In this document: piece by piece, positions 1 through 12,078 of the stretch
Layout: every line of letters begins with the position of its first letter
Numbering within the stretch: position 1 is the stretch's first letter
From: Azolla caroliniana
Lineage: Eukaryota > Polypodiophyta
NCBI GenBank assembly: GCA_043228905.1
Contig: JBHGNT010000013.1
Location: 20,708,001-20,772,000 of the forward strand
Reading direction: 5' to 3'
DNA length: 64,000 nucleotides
The notes under the pieces: generated by a model
The model's database searches: none
What the model saw: only the letters and a program-made list of their open reading frames with translations
What the model was told of the DNA's origin: nothing
Program-made: the position numbers and the translations under genes

Positions 1-12
1 AGTGTGAAAGAC

Positions 13-22
13 AGACAGACAG

Positions 23-63
<41 letters not shown>

Positions 64-80
64 CAGAGAGTGAGAGACAT
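13..80. repeat. (GA)n-rich microsatellite
   Basis: GACA/GA repeats at the left edge, followed by short AGT triplet runs around 93-120. They lie upstream of the CSI gene and may be part of its promoter. No protein-coding signal is seen. Confidence 0.8.
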
Positions 81-406
81 AGATCTGCACCAGTAGTAGT
101 AGTAGTAGTAGCAGTAGTAATACATAGTAGTTGCACTACTAGTAGTGGTTACTTAACCCACCATTGCTCCATTCCATTCCATTCCTTCTCCCTCCCTCTC
201 TTTCTTTTCTTTTGCAGTCCTTTTTGCTCTGTTCTTAACGTAATGATCCCTCAAGAAGCAGTTGTTTTAGTAGCCGCAGCAGTAGTAGTAGAAGGGAAAA
301 GAGAAGACGACGACGACGACGAAAGAAGAACAGAGATGATGGTTCCCTGTTCCTCTGTTCCCCCCTTCCTTACCTGAGATCCCTTACTTCCCCTCTTTCC
401 TAAGGG

Positions 407-412
407 TATATA
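407..412 (+). promoter_or_regulatory. Possible TATA box of the CSI-like gene
   Basis: TATATA occurs in the context GGGTATATAGAT, upstream of a CT-rich leader and about 235 bases before the first recognisable splice donor (646/647). The distance fits a short 5'-UTR exon. This is inferred from motif and position only; the CT-rich DNA before it could also be transcribed. Confidence 0.35.
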
Positions 413-439
413 GATCTCCTCAGATTTTTGTCTTCCTCT

Positions 440-1074
440 CTTTTGATTTCCCTTGTTTTCTGCTTGATCTCATAGCTTTTTATTTGCATTTTGGTTTATT
501 CTCATTGCCCTTTTTTTGGCTTGATTCCTCTGCTTCTTTTGATTTTCTGTTTGCTTTATTGTTGTTGCAAGACGAAGATTGGCCGAATCGATGTGGATTC
601 CCGTGATACTCTTCATCACTGCTTCTTCTTGATCTGATTTCCACAGGTAAACATCGTGTAGATTTTTGCCTCGTCTTATCACTATGATCTATTAGTTTTC
701 AAAGATTTTTTGGGCGGAGCAATGATAGTCTCCTTTGAGTTTTATAAGCTTTTGTTTTTTTCTGCATAAATATGACAGAAATTTGCATAAAAATGATAGT
801 ATTATATTTGGTTTTCTATTCACTTGTTTTCATAGATATGATGGTGCGTATATTTTCATGTTTTACAATTTTTTTCTGCATAGATATGGTGGTGTATGTT
901 CAGTTTTATAAGACTTTCTGCGATGTGTTTATGTCACTCATCATTAATATTCGTGTAATGAATGGCATTGTTCATATACACTCTGAAAAAATCTCAAGTT
1001 CCAGAGATTTATGATTCAACCTGTCTGATACCTTTCAATGCATACAGGGAAGGATTACGATTTTGTGCCTGAGA
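440..1074 (+). other. 5' leader of the CSI-like gene with a UTR intron
   Basis: A leader exon appears to end at CCACAG/GTAAAC (donor at 647). An AT-rich intron then runs to CATACAG (acceptor at 1046-1047), and the coding exon starts 27 bases later. Leader introns are common in plant housekeeping and growth genes. The transcription start is not defined, so the left edge is approximate. Confidence 0.5.
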
Positions 1075-4000
1075 ATGCAATCCAAAAAACCTTCAAGTGC
1101 AGAGTCTCCGACCCCCCGAGCTTCAATGGGGATCAGATCTAGGTATCATGGAAATGGATATATTTGTCTATGTTGCATTTGTTTTTCATTTTCTTCTTAA
1201 TGGTTTCAACTTTCAAGGTAAAGCAGTCCTTTTAGGAACTAGTTGTGTTTCAGTGTTGATGTGTCTATCTTCCTCTTTTTGTCATTAAATGCATGCTTTG
1301 CAGCACCTGCATGCAAAATATGCATTTTTTTTCTACTTCAAAGATATGCTTGGTTTTACCTCATGCGACAATCAGAAATATCCTTCTGATATACTTCATA
1401 CTGTCAAAATAGTCACTCAAATTTGCAACTATTTTCATTGTAGATGGCCTGATGGAAGTTCTACATATCAATAATATTTTCTTTTGGTTTTCCACCAATA
1501 ATAGATATTTTTTTGAGGGTCCCACATATTCATTTCGGTGTGTTTTGTTTTGAGTTTTTTCTTTTGTTATTATAGGGATTGGAACACAACACAAAGTATG
1601 GATGATCCCGATGGAATATTTGCAAGCGTTGCCCAGAGCATTGAGCAACTTCGCACCAAAGTGTCTACTCCGAGCGAGAAAGAGTTAGTCGCAAGGCAAC
1701 TACTTGAGCTCACAGAAGCCAGAAAGGAAGCAAGGACTGCCATAGGTACACACTCTCAGGCAATACCTCTACTAGTGGCGTTAGTAAGATCAGGCACCTT
1801 AACTGCAAAAATGAGTGCTGCTGCTATACTTGGATCATTATGCCAAGAGGAAGAATTGAGAATCAAAGTACTACTCGGAGGGTGTATTCCACCTCTTCTT
1901 GCCTTGTTAAGAACTGCGTCTCCAGATGCCCAACTTGCGGCTGCCCAAACTATCTATGCAGTTTCGCAAGGAGGAGTTACAGATCAAGTGGGATGTAAGA
2001 TCTTTGCTACTGAAGGTGTAGTTCCCAAGCTATGGGAACAGTTACAACCAAAGCAAGACTTAGATGCATCTGTTGAAGGTCTTATAACAGGAGCTTTGCA
2101 AAATTTATGTGGAAATACTGAAGGGTTTTGGCCGGCCACTCTAGAAGCAGGGGGGATTCAGATCCTTGTGAAATTGCTACTTAATGGAAGTTCAATTGCA
2201 CAAGCCAATGCATCGTCTCTACTCGCTAGTTTAATGATGGTCTCTCAATCCAGCAGTAGGCAAGTGCTAAGCATGGGGGCAGTTGAACCACTACTTAGGC
2301 TGGTCGGTAGTGGTAATGATCTTTCGGTCCGTGCAGAGGCTGCTGGTGCACTTAGGGCACTTTCTTCAACTTTAAAAGAAGCTAGACTTTCCTTGTCAGA
2401 GGCTGGTGCCATTTCTATCTTGATAAGTGCAATAGTTGCACCATCTAAAGAATTTATGCAAGGGAGATTTGCCCAAGCTTTGCAGGAAAATGCAATGAAT
2501 GCTCTTGCAAATATTTTTAATGGCATGCCAGCAGTTATTCTAAGCATAGCTGAAAACATTGACTCTACCAACCCTGATGCTCAGATGGCTGATGTTATCG
2601 GTGCGCTTGCATATGCCCTTATGGTATATGATGAGAACGGAACTTCTGCTGATGGTGTGGATGCTGAAATGATTGAACAGATTCTTGTCAAACAACTTAA
2701 ATCTCGTGTTCCTCCATTGGTCCAGGAGCGTGCTATCGAGGCACTTGCAAGCCTTTATGGAAATGTCGTTCTCCAGAAGGGTTTAAGCCATGCTGAAGGA
2801 AAACGAATGTTGGTTGGATTGGTCACTATGGCTAATCTAGATGTTCAGGAAGACCTCATAAAATCTCTTAGAAACTTATGCAATGGCAATGTGGACCTCT
2901 GGCAAGCTTTGCGAGGCCGGGAAGGAGTACAACTTCTGATATCTTTGTTGGGTTTATCTTCTGAGCAACAGCAAGAATATGCTGTTGCTCTGCTTTCCAT
3001 ACTTACTGAAGAAGTAGATGGAAGCAAATGGGCTATCACAGCTGCGGGTGGAATACCACCATTGGTGCAACTACTAGAGACAGGTTCAGCAAAAGCAAAA
3101 GAAGATGCTGCCCTAATACTTGGTAACCTGTGTACCCACAGCGAAGATATAAGAGCTTGTGTAGAAACCGCTGATGCCGTTCCAGCTCTTTTGTGGCTCT
3201 TAAAAAATGCTAGTTTGAAGGGACAAGAGATTGCAGCTAGGGCTTTAATCCAGCTGGTTCGATATTCTGATGCGAGTACTATTAGCCAGCTAGCTGCATT
3301 ACTTTTAGGGGACCTTCCACACTCTAAAATATATATATTGGATGTCTTAGGATGCCTCCTTTGTGTTGCTTCTGAGGACAATGTCTTACAGGAAGGGGCA
3401 GCTGTAAATGATGCCTTTCAGGTAGTTATACGGCTATTAAACTCAGCAAGTGGAGAAACTCAAGAGCACGTTGCATCGGTTTTAGCAAAGGTTTTTGAAG
3501 CGAGAAAGGATATTCGAGAAAGCTCTCTTATAGTAGATAGCCTTGAGCCCCTGATAAGAATATTGAATGCAGAAAACGAGAAAACTGCAATGCAGGCTGC
3601 GAAAGCCCTTGCTGCACTGTTCCTATCCATTGAGAAGAACAGAGAGGTTGCACACTTTGCCAAGGATTCTGTATTCCCATTGATTTCTCTCACAAAATCC
3701 TCTGACATATCGGTTGCAGAGATGGGAGCAACAGCATTGGCAAATCTTTTGATGGACGAAGACCTATCAGAGGAGGTTCCAGCAGAGGATATGATCAGGC
3801 CTTTAACTGGAGTGTTACGGGAGGGTACACATGAAGGAAAAGAGTATGCGGCTGGTGCATTGGCCCGCCTTTTGAAACATCGTCCGGTGGATGATATTCT
3901 CTCGGAGAGAATTCAGAATTGTGATACTGTTGCTGCACTTGTATCCGTCTTAGCAGCTACTAATCTTGAGGAATGTCCTAAGTCTGAGGCTTTAGAAGCT

Positions 4001-7000
4001 CTTGCAGCTCTTGCTAGGGCAAGATGTGTGGGAACTTGCAGTAGACCCCCTTGGTCGGTCCTAGCTGAAGCCCCTTATAGTTTAGGTCCTTTGGTTACAT
4101 GTGTCGCGGTTGGAAAACCATTCATGCAAGAGAAATCTATAGAAGTTCTTTCGAGGCTGTGTCGCGATCAACCAATTGTGCTAGGTGACTTGATAGCAAG
4201 CACGCCTTGGTGCATCGCCGCACTTGCTAATCATGTTATCAACTCCAAGAGGATTGAAGTAAAAGTTGGGGGGACTGCCCTTTTGATCTGTGGTTTCAAG
4301 GAACATAGACAGCAAGCTATGGAAGGTTTGCATGAATCAGGATCTTTCACACTTCTTATTCAGTCACTGGTTGACATGCTCGGTGTGAAGTCTGTAGAAC
4401 ATCAATCAGAGAGGATGTATGGTGACTCACAAGAAGGTGGCTACATGAGAAGAGCCGATAAAACTGTGGATATGGATGACTTCAAACTTCATTCAGAAAA
4501 TGATCCAGCTGCAATGCTGGGTGGAACTGCTGCACTTTGGTTGCTTTCTATCATAGCATCACATGATGATGGTAGCAAAGTTGCAATTATGGAGGTGGGA
4601 GCAATTGAGCTTCTCACAGAGAAACTTGCGAGTGTTGTTTCCAACTCACCTCAGGTTTGGTTACAAATAAATGACATCTCCTCTATCATGTCCTGAAAAA
4701 TTCTGAAGTTTGGTTGTCTATATACAGGAAGATATGGAGGATAATGGAAGTATATGGGTTAGCATGCTGTTGCTCGCAATTCTATTCCAGCATCGTGAAG
4801 TCACCCGATCACCTGGGACTATGCGTGCAGCCTCATCTCTCGCTTTTCTTCTTAGATCAGAAGAAGCAATTGATCGGTATTTTGCTGCACAAGCTCTTGC
4901 CAGTCTCATATGCAATGGTAGTCGGGGAACACTCCTCGCGGTTGCAAATTCTGGAGTTGCTGGAGGGTTAATATCGCTCCTTGGTAGTCTAGAATCGGAC
5001 ATATCAAACTTTGTTGCTTTATCAGAAGAGTTCTCTCTTGTCCCAAATCCAGATCAGGTGGCGTTGGAAAGGCTTTTCAGAGTGGATGACATCCGAGTTG
5101 GTGCAACTGCAAGGAAAGCTATACCATTTCTTGTCGACCTATTGAAGCCTATTCCTGACAGACCTGGCGCACCATCATTGGCTCTTAGCTTATTGACTCA
5201 GCTTGCCAAAGGAAGCAATCCAAATAAACTGGCAATGGCCGAGGCAGGGGCACTTGATGCATTAACAAAGTATCTCTCATTGGGTCCTCAAGATGCAATA
5301 GAGGAAGCCACAGCTGATTTACTGCGGATTTTATTCACTAGTGCAGAGCTTAGAAGGCATGAATCTGCGCTTGGGGCTGTTAATCAGCTAGTGGCAGTGC
5401 TTCGTTTGGGAACTAGGGGATCAAGATATAATGCAGCAAGAGCCTTACAGGGCCTTTTTACTGCTGACAATATAAGAGCTGGTGAAGCAGGAAGACAAGC
5501 CATTCCTCCACTTGTGGAGATGCTGAGCTCGGGCTCTGAGAAGGAGCAACGTGCTGCAATTGGTGCCCTTATAAGGTTATCAGCAGATAATCCTCCAAAG
5601 GCATTAGCCATTGCAGATGCTGGTGCAAATGCTATAGAAGGACTATGTAGAGTTCTATCATCGACCTGCTCACTCGAGTTAAAGGAAGATGCTGCTGAAC
5701 TTTGTAGAGTTCTTTTTGCTAATTCACGGGTTAGAACGATGCCAGGAGCGTCGAATTGCATTCAACCTCTTATAGCACTTCTGAATTCTGATTCGAGCAC
5801 CACTCAACTTGCAGGTGCAAGTGCATTGGACAATCTATTGGATGATGAACAACAGGCAGAGATAGTTGCAGCGGAAGGTGCTGTAGTTCCGTTTGTTGCT
5901 CTAGTTGTGGGTGACAACTATGCTCTGCATGAGGCTGCTATCAGTGCTCTTACAAAGCTAGGGAAGGATAGACCTCTTTGCAAGTTAGACATGGTGAAAG
6001 CTGGGATCATTGATAGTGTAATGGAGATCATTGTAGTTGCCCCAGATACTTTGTGCGCTCTAATGGCTGAACTTCTCCGTATACTAACCAACAATAGTAG
6101 CATTGCAAAAGGTGGATCAGCAGCTCAGGTGGTTGAGCCTCTTTTCTATGTTTTAGCTAGACCTGGTCTCAGCACAGCAGGGCAGCATAGTGCCATGCAG
6201 GTGCTAGTGAATATTCTAGAAAAGCCTCAGAAATTATCAATTCAGAATCTGACCCCTAATCAGGCGATAGAACCCCTTGTTCCATTGCTTGATTCTCCAT
6301 CTCAGACTGTGCAACAACTTGCTGCAGAACTGCTGTCCCATCTACTTGTACAAGAACAATTCCAGCGGGATATTACAACCCAACACGCCATTGTTCCTCT
6401 TGTCCGGATTACTGGATTAGGAGTACAGAATTTGCAACAGAAAGCAATAAAAGCATTGGAAAGAGCTTCCAAAAGTTGGCCTAATGCTGTTGCTGACGCT
6501 GGTGGCATTATTGAGTTGTCGAAAGTTATTGTACAATCTGATCCCCAACCACCTCATGCATTGTGGGAATCTGCAGCCTATGTTCTTTCTAACATCTTGA
6601 GGTTCAGTTCACAATACTACTTACATGTTCCACTCGCCGTCCTTGTGAGGCTACTGAAATCAACATCTGAAACGACTGTAGTAGTCTCTCTCAATGCATT
6701 GCTTGTTTTAGAGAGGGATGATGCCTCGAGTGCAGAAGAAATGGCACAAGCGGGTGCTGTAGAAGCTCTTCTTGAACTCCTTAGATGCCATCAGTGTGAA
6801 GAAGCTGCTGCACGTCTTCTTGAAGCTTTGTTTAACAATGTAAAAGTTCGAGAAATGAAAGGAGCAAAATTTGCAATATCTCCTCTTTCACAGTACCTTC
6901 TTGATCCTCAAACACGAACACAGCCAGCTAGGCTATTGGCAGCCCTTGCATTGGGTGATCTCTTTCAGCTTGATGGGTTAGCACGGACAAGGGATGCAGT

Positions 7001-8707
7001 ATCTGCTTGCCGTGCATTAGTGAGCTTGTTAGAGGACCAACCTTCTGAAGAGATGAAGATGATTGCAGTATGCGCTTTGCAAAACCTTGTGATGCATAGC
7101 ACTTCTAATAAGCGTGCTGTTGCGGAAGCCGGGGGAGTACAAGTGCTCCAAGAGTTGCTTAATTCAAGTAATACTGAAACTGCTGGACAAGCTGCTGCCT
7201 TAATCAAATTGTTGTTTTCTAACCATACAATTCAAGAATATGCAACCAGTGAGATCATAAGAGCATTGACAGGTAATCGCAGAAGCTACACGTGCCTTCC
7301 TCTGGTCCCATTTCTTTCTTTCTTTTCCTAAAGAGCGCCTACATTGCCTATGTGCACATGAATATACATGTACATGCATGCCATACTTATTGTAATACCA
7401 ATCATACACTGCATACACCCAAATTTACATCCATACATACTTAATATGTGTGTACTGCATGTCTGTTAACATTGATCTATGTGTATGTGCATCTGTATAC
7501 AATATGTATGGTGTATATATATTTATGTTAATATCAACTTAATCTACGATGCAATTATGTTTTACAATGTTATCCATTTCAGTCTGTAGAATATTAAAAA
7601 AATAAAGAACAAAATTGAAATGCAAGAAATCCATGTCTAAATAACCTCACATTGTTCAGCTTCTTTGGAGAGAGAGTTTTGGGCAACGGGAACTGTCAAT
7701 GAAGACATGATGAAAGCGATTGAGATTCTACTTCATAATTTCCCACGCCTCCGGTGCACAGAGGCAGCTACACTATGCATACCTCAGCTTGTGGGTGCTT
7801 TAAAAACGGGCACTGAACTTGCACAAGAATCTGCATTGAATGCTTTAGTATTGCTACGGCAAGCATGGTCATCCACTGGTAATACAACGGAAATAGCAAA
7901 AACACAAGCCATGGCTATGGTTGATGCAATTCCTGTTCTACAGTTGTATATGAGATCTGGTCCAGAGCATTTCCAAGAGAATGCAGAGGCTCTACTACGA
8001 TGTCTCCCTGGAAACTTGGTTGTTACCATTTTGCGTGGCCATAATTTGAAGCAATCGATGGGGAGTACAAATGCATTTTGCAAGCTTACCTTGGGAAATG
8101 GTCCACCACGGCAGACAAAGGTATATTCATGTTTAGTTAATTTTTATTTAATGAGCGAAGAGAGGGAACTCAAATTAATTTGGTAATAGGGCAAGGTTCA
8201 TGACTACTAGGTCAACTTCTCGATTCCTAACAGAGTTGCTTATATGTTGCCATAGGGATTTTGAGTCGTTCTATTGTAGCTATTTAAGATGTGTTATGTA
8301 TCAGGTTGTTTCAAGTAGCAGTGCACCAGAATGGAGCCAGGAATTTGCTTGGGCATTTGATACTCCCCCCAAGGGTCAAAAACTTCGCATATCATGCAAG
8401 AGCAAAAATGCATTTGGAAAGGCAAGTCTGTGTCTTTGCATGTGTTGTGTGATTTTATTTGGCTTCTATGGATTCCTGGTAAAGGAAGTATTGTCAACAT
8501 GGATGCTGTTTACATTATTTTTGTGTGAGAGAGTATGTCATAGATGTATCATTGCTTTTTCAGGGTTCATTGGGTAAGGTAACAATCCAAATAGATCGTG
8601 TGGTGATGCTTGGAAAAGTGAGTGGCCAATACACACTTGTCCCCGACACCAACCGAGATGGCAGTTCCCGAAAACTTGACATTGAATTCCAGTGGTCAAA
8701 TAAATAA
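1075..8707 (+). CDS. Cellulose synthase-interactive protein (CSI1/CSI3-like), ARM repeats plus C2
   Basis: Joined exons: 1075-1142, 1576-4654, 4728-7272, 7660-8120, 8305-8421 and 8564-8707. All junctions keep frame and give 2137 residues, close to the roughly 2100-2150 usual for CSI proteins. After a short Ser/Pro-rich head come MDDPDG and then continuous armadillo repeats to about residue 2000, with family phrases such as [32 protein letters not shown] and ALGDLFQ. A C2 domain (about 2013-2137) ends in IEFQWSNK, the CSI C terminus. CSI proteins tether plasma-membrane cellulose synthase complexes to cortical microtubules. I chose ATG 1075 because it precedes a spliced, in-frame N terminus; an ATG at 1538 lies inside the intron. 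The intron at 8422 uses a GC donor. CSI1 and CSI3 cannot be told apart without a tree, so no symbol is given. Confidence 0.95.
8422..8563 (+). other. GC-AG intron in the C2-coding region
   Basis: The exon ends GGAAAG and the intron begins GCAAGT, the usual form of a GC donor. It ends CTTTTTCAG. The exon before (8305-8421, 39 codons) and the exon after (48 codons) are both in phase 0. The nearby GT at 8427 would break the frame of the conserved C2 domain. Confidence 0.85.
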
Positions 8708-10100
8708 CATGCACTCCTTAACTATCTCTAAGAGTTTGTATTGTGTATCTTGTTGTGTATGTAGTATTCAAGTATAATCATAGAGGTGAGTTATGGATGG
8801 AAGAGGATTTTGATATATAGAGCAGCGTATATGTTAGAATGCTTGTATGTAAAGCTAAGGCCACATGGTGCTTCTGAGTAATTCTTTCATTTGCAAAGTG
8901 TTGATGTTTCACTTCATTTTGTAATAATTTCCAATAATACTAATAGGTCCCTTGTGTGATGCTTGTGGAAGCACACCAATTGTTATGCTAACATTCCTCC
9001 ACTTCTACCTGTTGTATCTTTGTAATTTAATGTGCCCGTAGATGCGAAAATGATCATTATGTTAATCAATTTAAGAGATTGCTTGCTTGTTTCTTTGCAT
9101 AAACAAGAAACAAAATATCTTGTCATAAACGTCACTATCCTGATTGACTGGACATCTTGAATTCATAATCGAACATTCTTGCAACTTATGGATGTGTTTG
9201 GCTGTTTCCATCAAATTGCAACAATTCAAAGGTGTTAACAAAGAGAGTTACATCGATCACAATACAGACACCCATATCATCATCATAATCGAAAAACACC
9301 CTATTTTGGGGGTTAGAAGAAGGCAATGGGTTTGATTTCCACCCAAGTTTGCATTACTAGATTAGTTGAGTGCTGTCAAAAGAGCTATCTTGCTTGAGTA
9401 TTTGTAGGGAGCATAACTGCATTTAATTCTTTCTCATTATTGTTCACATTATATGGAAAAAGTTCACCAAGCAAATATTCAATTTGGCTATTCAAGTATG
9501 CGTGAATTGTTGCATGTTATGAATTGTGTCCACGAAATATTTGGATGTCTCTTGATATCTTTGATAATATTGATATGAATGGCAATGTTAATATGTAAAT
9601 TCAATATGTGATTATGTATATCTTTCCTAGCTAACAAATGACATGAGATTCAACATGATTGATGATCGAGCAACATAACGTTATGTGGTCAACTCCTTGT
9701 GAAATCACATTTAATGTTTATTGCTTAAAGCTCAGAAATTTGTGATGATGTAATGTGTAAAATTTAAATAAATCGCCATGATAGTGCAGTATAATCTAAA
9801 GTGCGAGCACTAGCTCTCAAGCAATGGGTTGATGTTGTAGAAATGTCCAATTTTTTTTATAAGTTTTAGTTAAAGATAATGCGTAATAACAAGTTGATTC
9901 CAAAGGTATGGATCTGCAAATCAATTTCCAGTATAACTTAAAACGAAGGGTTACAAATTTGAAAATCCTCTCATGCAGTGAAGGGGTTATTTATCGGAAA
10001 GGAAAAAACTGATAAAACCCACCCACAGATTAAGGTTGCTATTTTCCTCTGTTTCAATGGACAGAATACAAAACCCACTAAACGAAGAAGAAGAAGAAGA
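8708..10100. other. 3' UTR of CSI gene and intergenic spacer
   Basis: AT-rich DNA follows the TAA stop. The first 200-300 bases probably hold the 3' UTR and polyadenylation signals (several AATAAT-like stretches near 8925-8945). A (GAA)n run at about 10084-10107 lies in the likely leader of the next gene. No other gene or repeat is recognised. Confidence 0.6.
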
Positions 10101-10117
10101 AGAAGAATTCGAAGGCA

Positions 10118-10892
10118 ATGGAGATATCTTCTTGTCGTCGCAAGATCCTGGTTGCTATGGATGAAAGCGATGAAATCCTTTTGTGGGCAATTGAAAATCT
10201 TATATCTCCTCTTTATTCTTTAAATGGTTCTTCTCCTTCTGATCATATAGTTCTCCTCCATGTCCAACCTTCTGCTCAAATCTTGGCCTCAGACCTTGAA
10301 GAAAATAACGGTATTTACATCACACGACTCGTTTTTTCCCGTTCTTTTCCTTCTATTGCAGTGTTCTTGCGTAGATATTATTTATAGAATTTAATTGTCT
10401 TAAGTTGTTGTAGAATGTCTCTCATTTCTGAAAATTTCCGGTTTTAATTGTTGTCGAGTATCTCTCATCTCTTAAAATTTGGGTTCTCTCTTTTTTCTTA
10501 AGTTTGGTTTTCTTAAGTCGTAGAATATATCTGATATTTGTATTTGATTTTTTTTGGATATCAAATTGTTGTAGAGTATGTCTCATTTATAAGGAAGAAT
10601 CAGGATGAGGTATCCCAAAGGGTTCTTCGGCATGCAAAATCTATCTGCAATGAACACGGTGTAAGTGTGAAATGCCTTTTCCTTGCATGCATTCCATGTT
10701 TGCCATTAAATCTACATATTCCTACATCTCTCTCTCTCTCTCTCTCTCTCTATCACACACACACACATACATATCTGTGGCGATTGAGAGGGCGTAATCA
10801 TACTTGGTAATTTAGCTGCTGGAATACAAGTTGAAAACTATAATGCTCCAGAGAAAGACCATGTATTTATATGTACCAATAGAAGAAAGAAC

Positions 10893-10936
<44 letters not shown>

Positions 10937-12078
10937 TAACTATGAACTCCTAAATCTCCATGATCATTATCTTAATGCATGTGGTGGAATAATATTTGAG
11001 ATGATGGAGAGGCATGAAGTGCAAATGCTAATATGTATAGGAGTAGTGGTGACTGAACTTCATATCCATGGATGGTTGGTCTGATAAAATGACATTATGA
11101 CAAAGTTTAACAAGTGCATCTAGGTGCCCTCATGCAGATCTGAAATAACGAGCAATGATCTCCATGCTCTGGTACTGGAATGGCTCATGTGCCTTATATC
11201 CTGGTACAAGGGTTGATTCCCTATGCTTTTGAAGCTCAAGCAACATTTGGCCAAACTGTGATGGAGTATCTGTAGAGGGTATTATACTTCTGTCTATACA
11301 CAACATGTTCCTCGCTTTTGATCTCTCCTTCACATTTTGTGAAAAAATCTTTCAACTTGAGATATGTGCGAAGCGCTTGTCCTGCCTCAATCTCTAGCTG
11401 GTGTTCTGAGTTGGCCTATTGTTTTCCGAGTACTATGAGATGTCCATGTTCCTTTGTCTCTGTATGATCCCATCGTCTTTAAAGTTCGTGAAATGATCTT
11501 TCAACATCATTGTATGCCATTGAAGTGAATGCAAAGTCATGATTATTTGCAGAACCATTTGAAGCTTTGCTATGTTTTAACCTTCTTTAGACATCGAAAG
11601 TTATGTTGCTGGTCTTTTAATCCACAACTATATCCTGTCTCTTATGAACGTGATTTATGTGGAAGATTTTGTCTTGAGCAATGTCCTCATTTCTTGTTTG
11701 TTGTTATCATTGTGTACTATTATATCTTCTTGTTTTGTGTCACATATTTCTGTAATAGACTATACATTCTTTGGCTTTCAGCTGTGTAATGAAATGAAGA
11801 TTGAAGTTGGAGACCCAAGGAATGTAATATGTGAAGTTGTCAACAAGATTAAACCAAGCTTTCTGATACTTGGTAGCCATGGCCATAGTGCCTTGAAGAG
11901 GTTAGAACAATAGTTCCTCTTTTTCACTACCATTCTTTCTCATTTATTAAAAAACCAAAAATTGATTGGAACGAACTTTCATTCCTTTTTTGTGCGTATC
12001 AGAGCATTCCTTGGGAGCGTGAGCGATTATTGTGCTCATCATGCCAATTGCCCGGTTTTTATTGTAAAGAAGAGATGA
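10118..12078 (+). CDS. Universal stress protein, copy A
   Basis: Exons 10118-10310, 10575-10660, 11782-11900 and 12003-12078 join in phases 1, 0 and 2 to 157 residues, a normal USP length. The core begins RRKILVAMDESDE and ends with the ATP-binding signature GSHG, nine residues, GS (GSHGHSALKRAFLGS), then SDYCAHHANCP. USPs are small cytosolic Rossmann-like proteins, often ATP-binding, linked to stress responses; the exact role of this one is not known. The segment after DES is three residues shorter than in copy B (DESDE-ILLW against DESEESLSALSW), shortening the first helix. Intron 2 is 1121 bases and carries CT, CA and GA microsatellites plus an antisense coding-like relic. Exon 2 is placed to end at the strong donor GGT/GTAAGT, adding one Gly relative to the other copies. 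Confidence 0.88.
10727..10931. repeat. Microsatellites in USP-A intron 2
   Basis: (CT)n followed by (CA)n at about 10728-10766, and (GA)n at about 10896-10931. Open frames over these runs are artefacts of the repeats. Confidence 0.9.
11094..11500 (-). pseudogene. Antisense coding-like relic inside USP-A intron 2, family unknown
   Basis: On the minus strand 11333-11130 gives an open frame with sensible residue use (phrases GQMLLELQKHRES and EIIARYFRS). The DNA upstream of it (11500-11340) reads as charged, helix-like protein in neighbouring frames (phrases DVERSFHEL and LEIEAGQALRTYLKLKDFF) interrupted by stops. This suggests a frameshifted fragment of a captured gene or transposable element. 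I do not recognise the family, and chance cannot be ruled out. Confidence 0.3.

Noticed and set aside
1538-1597. CSI translation start at ATG 1538
   Set aside because: This ATG lies upstream of the acceptor at 1574-1575, inside the intron. Splicing to the 1075-1142 exon gives an in-frame N terminus typical of the family.
2245-6508. Many open frames antisense to the CSI exons
   Set aside because: They lie opposite a fully supported ARM-repeat coding sequence and reflect its codon bias; no motifs or start context of their own.
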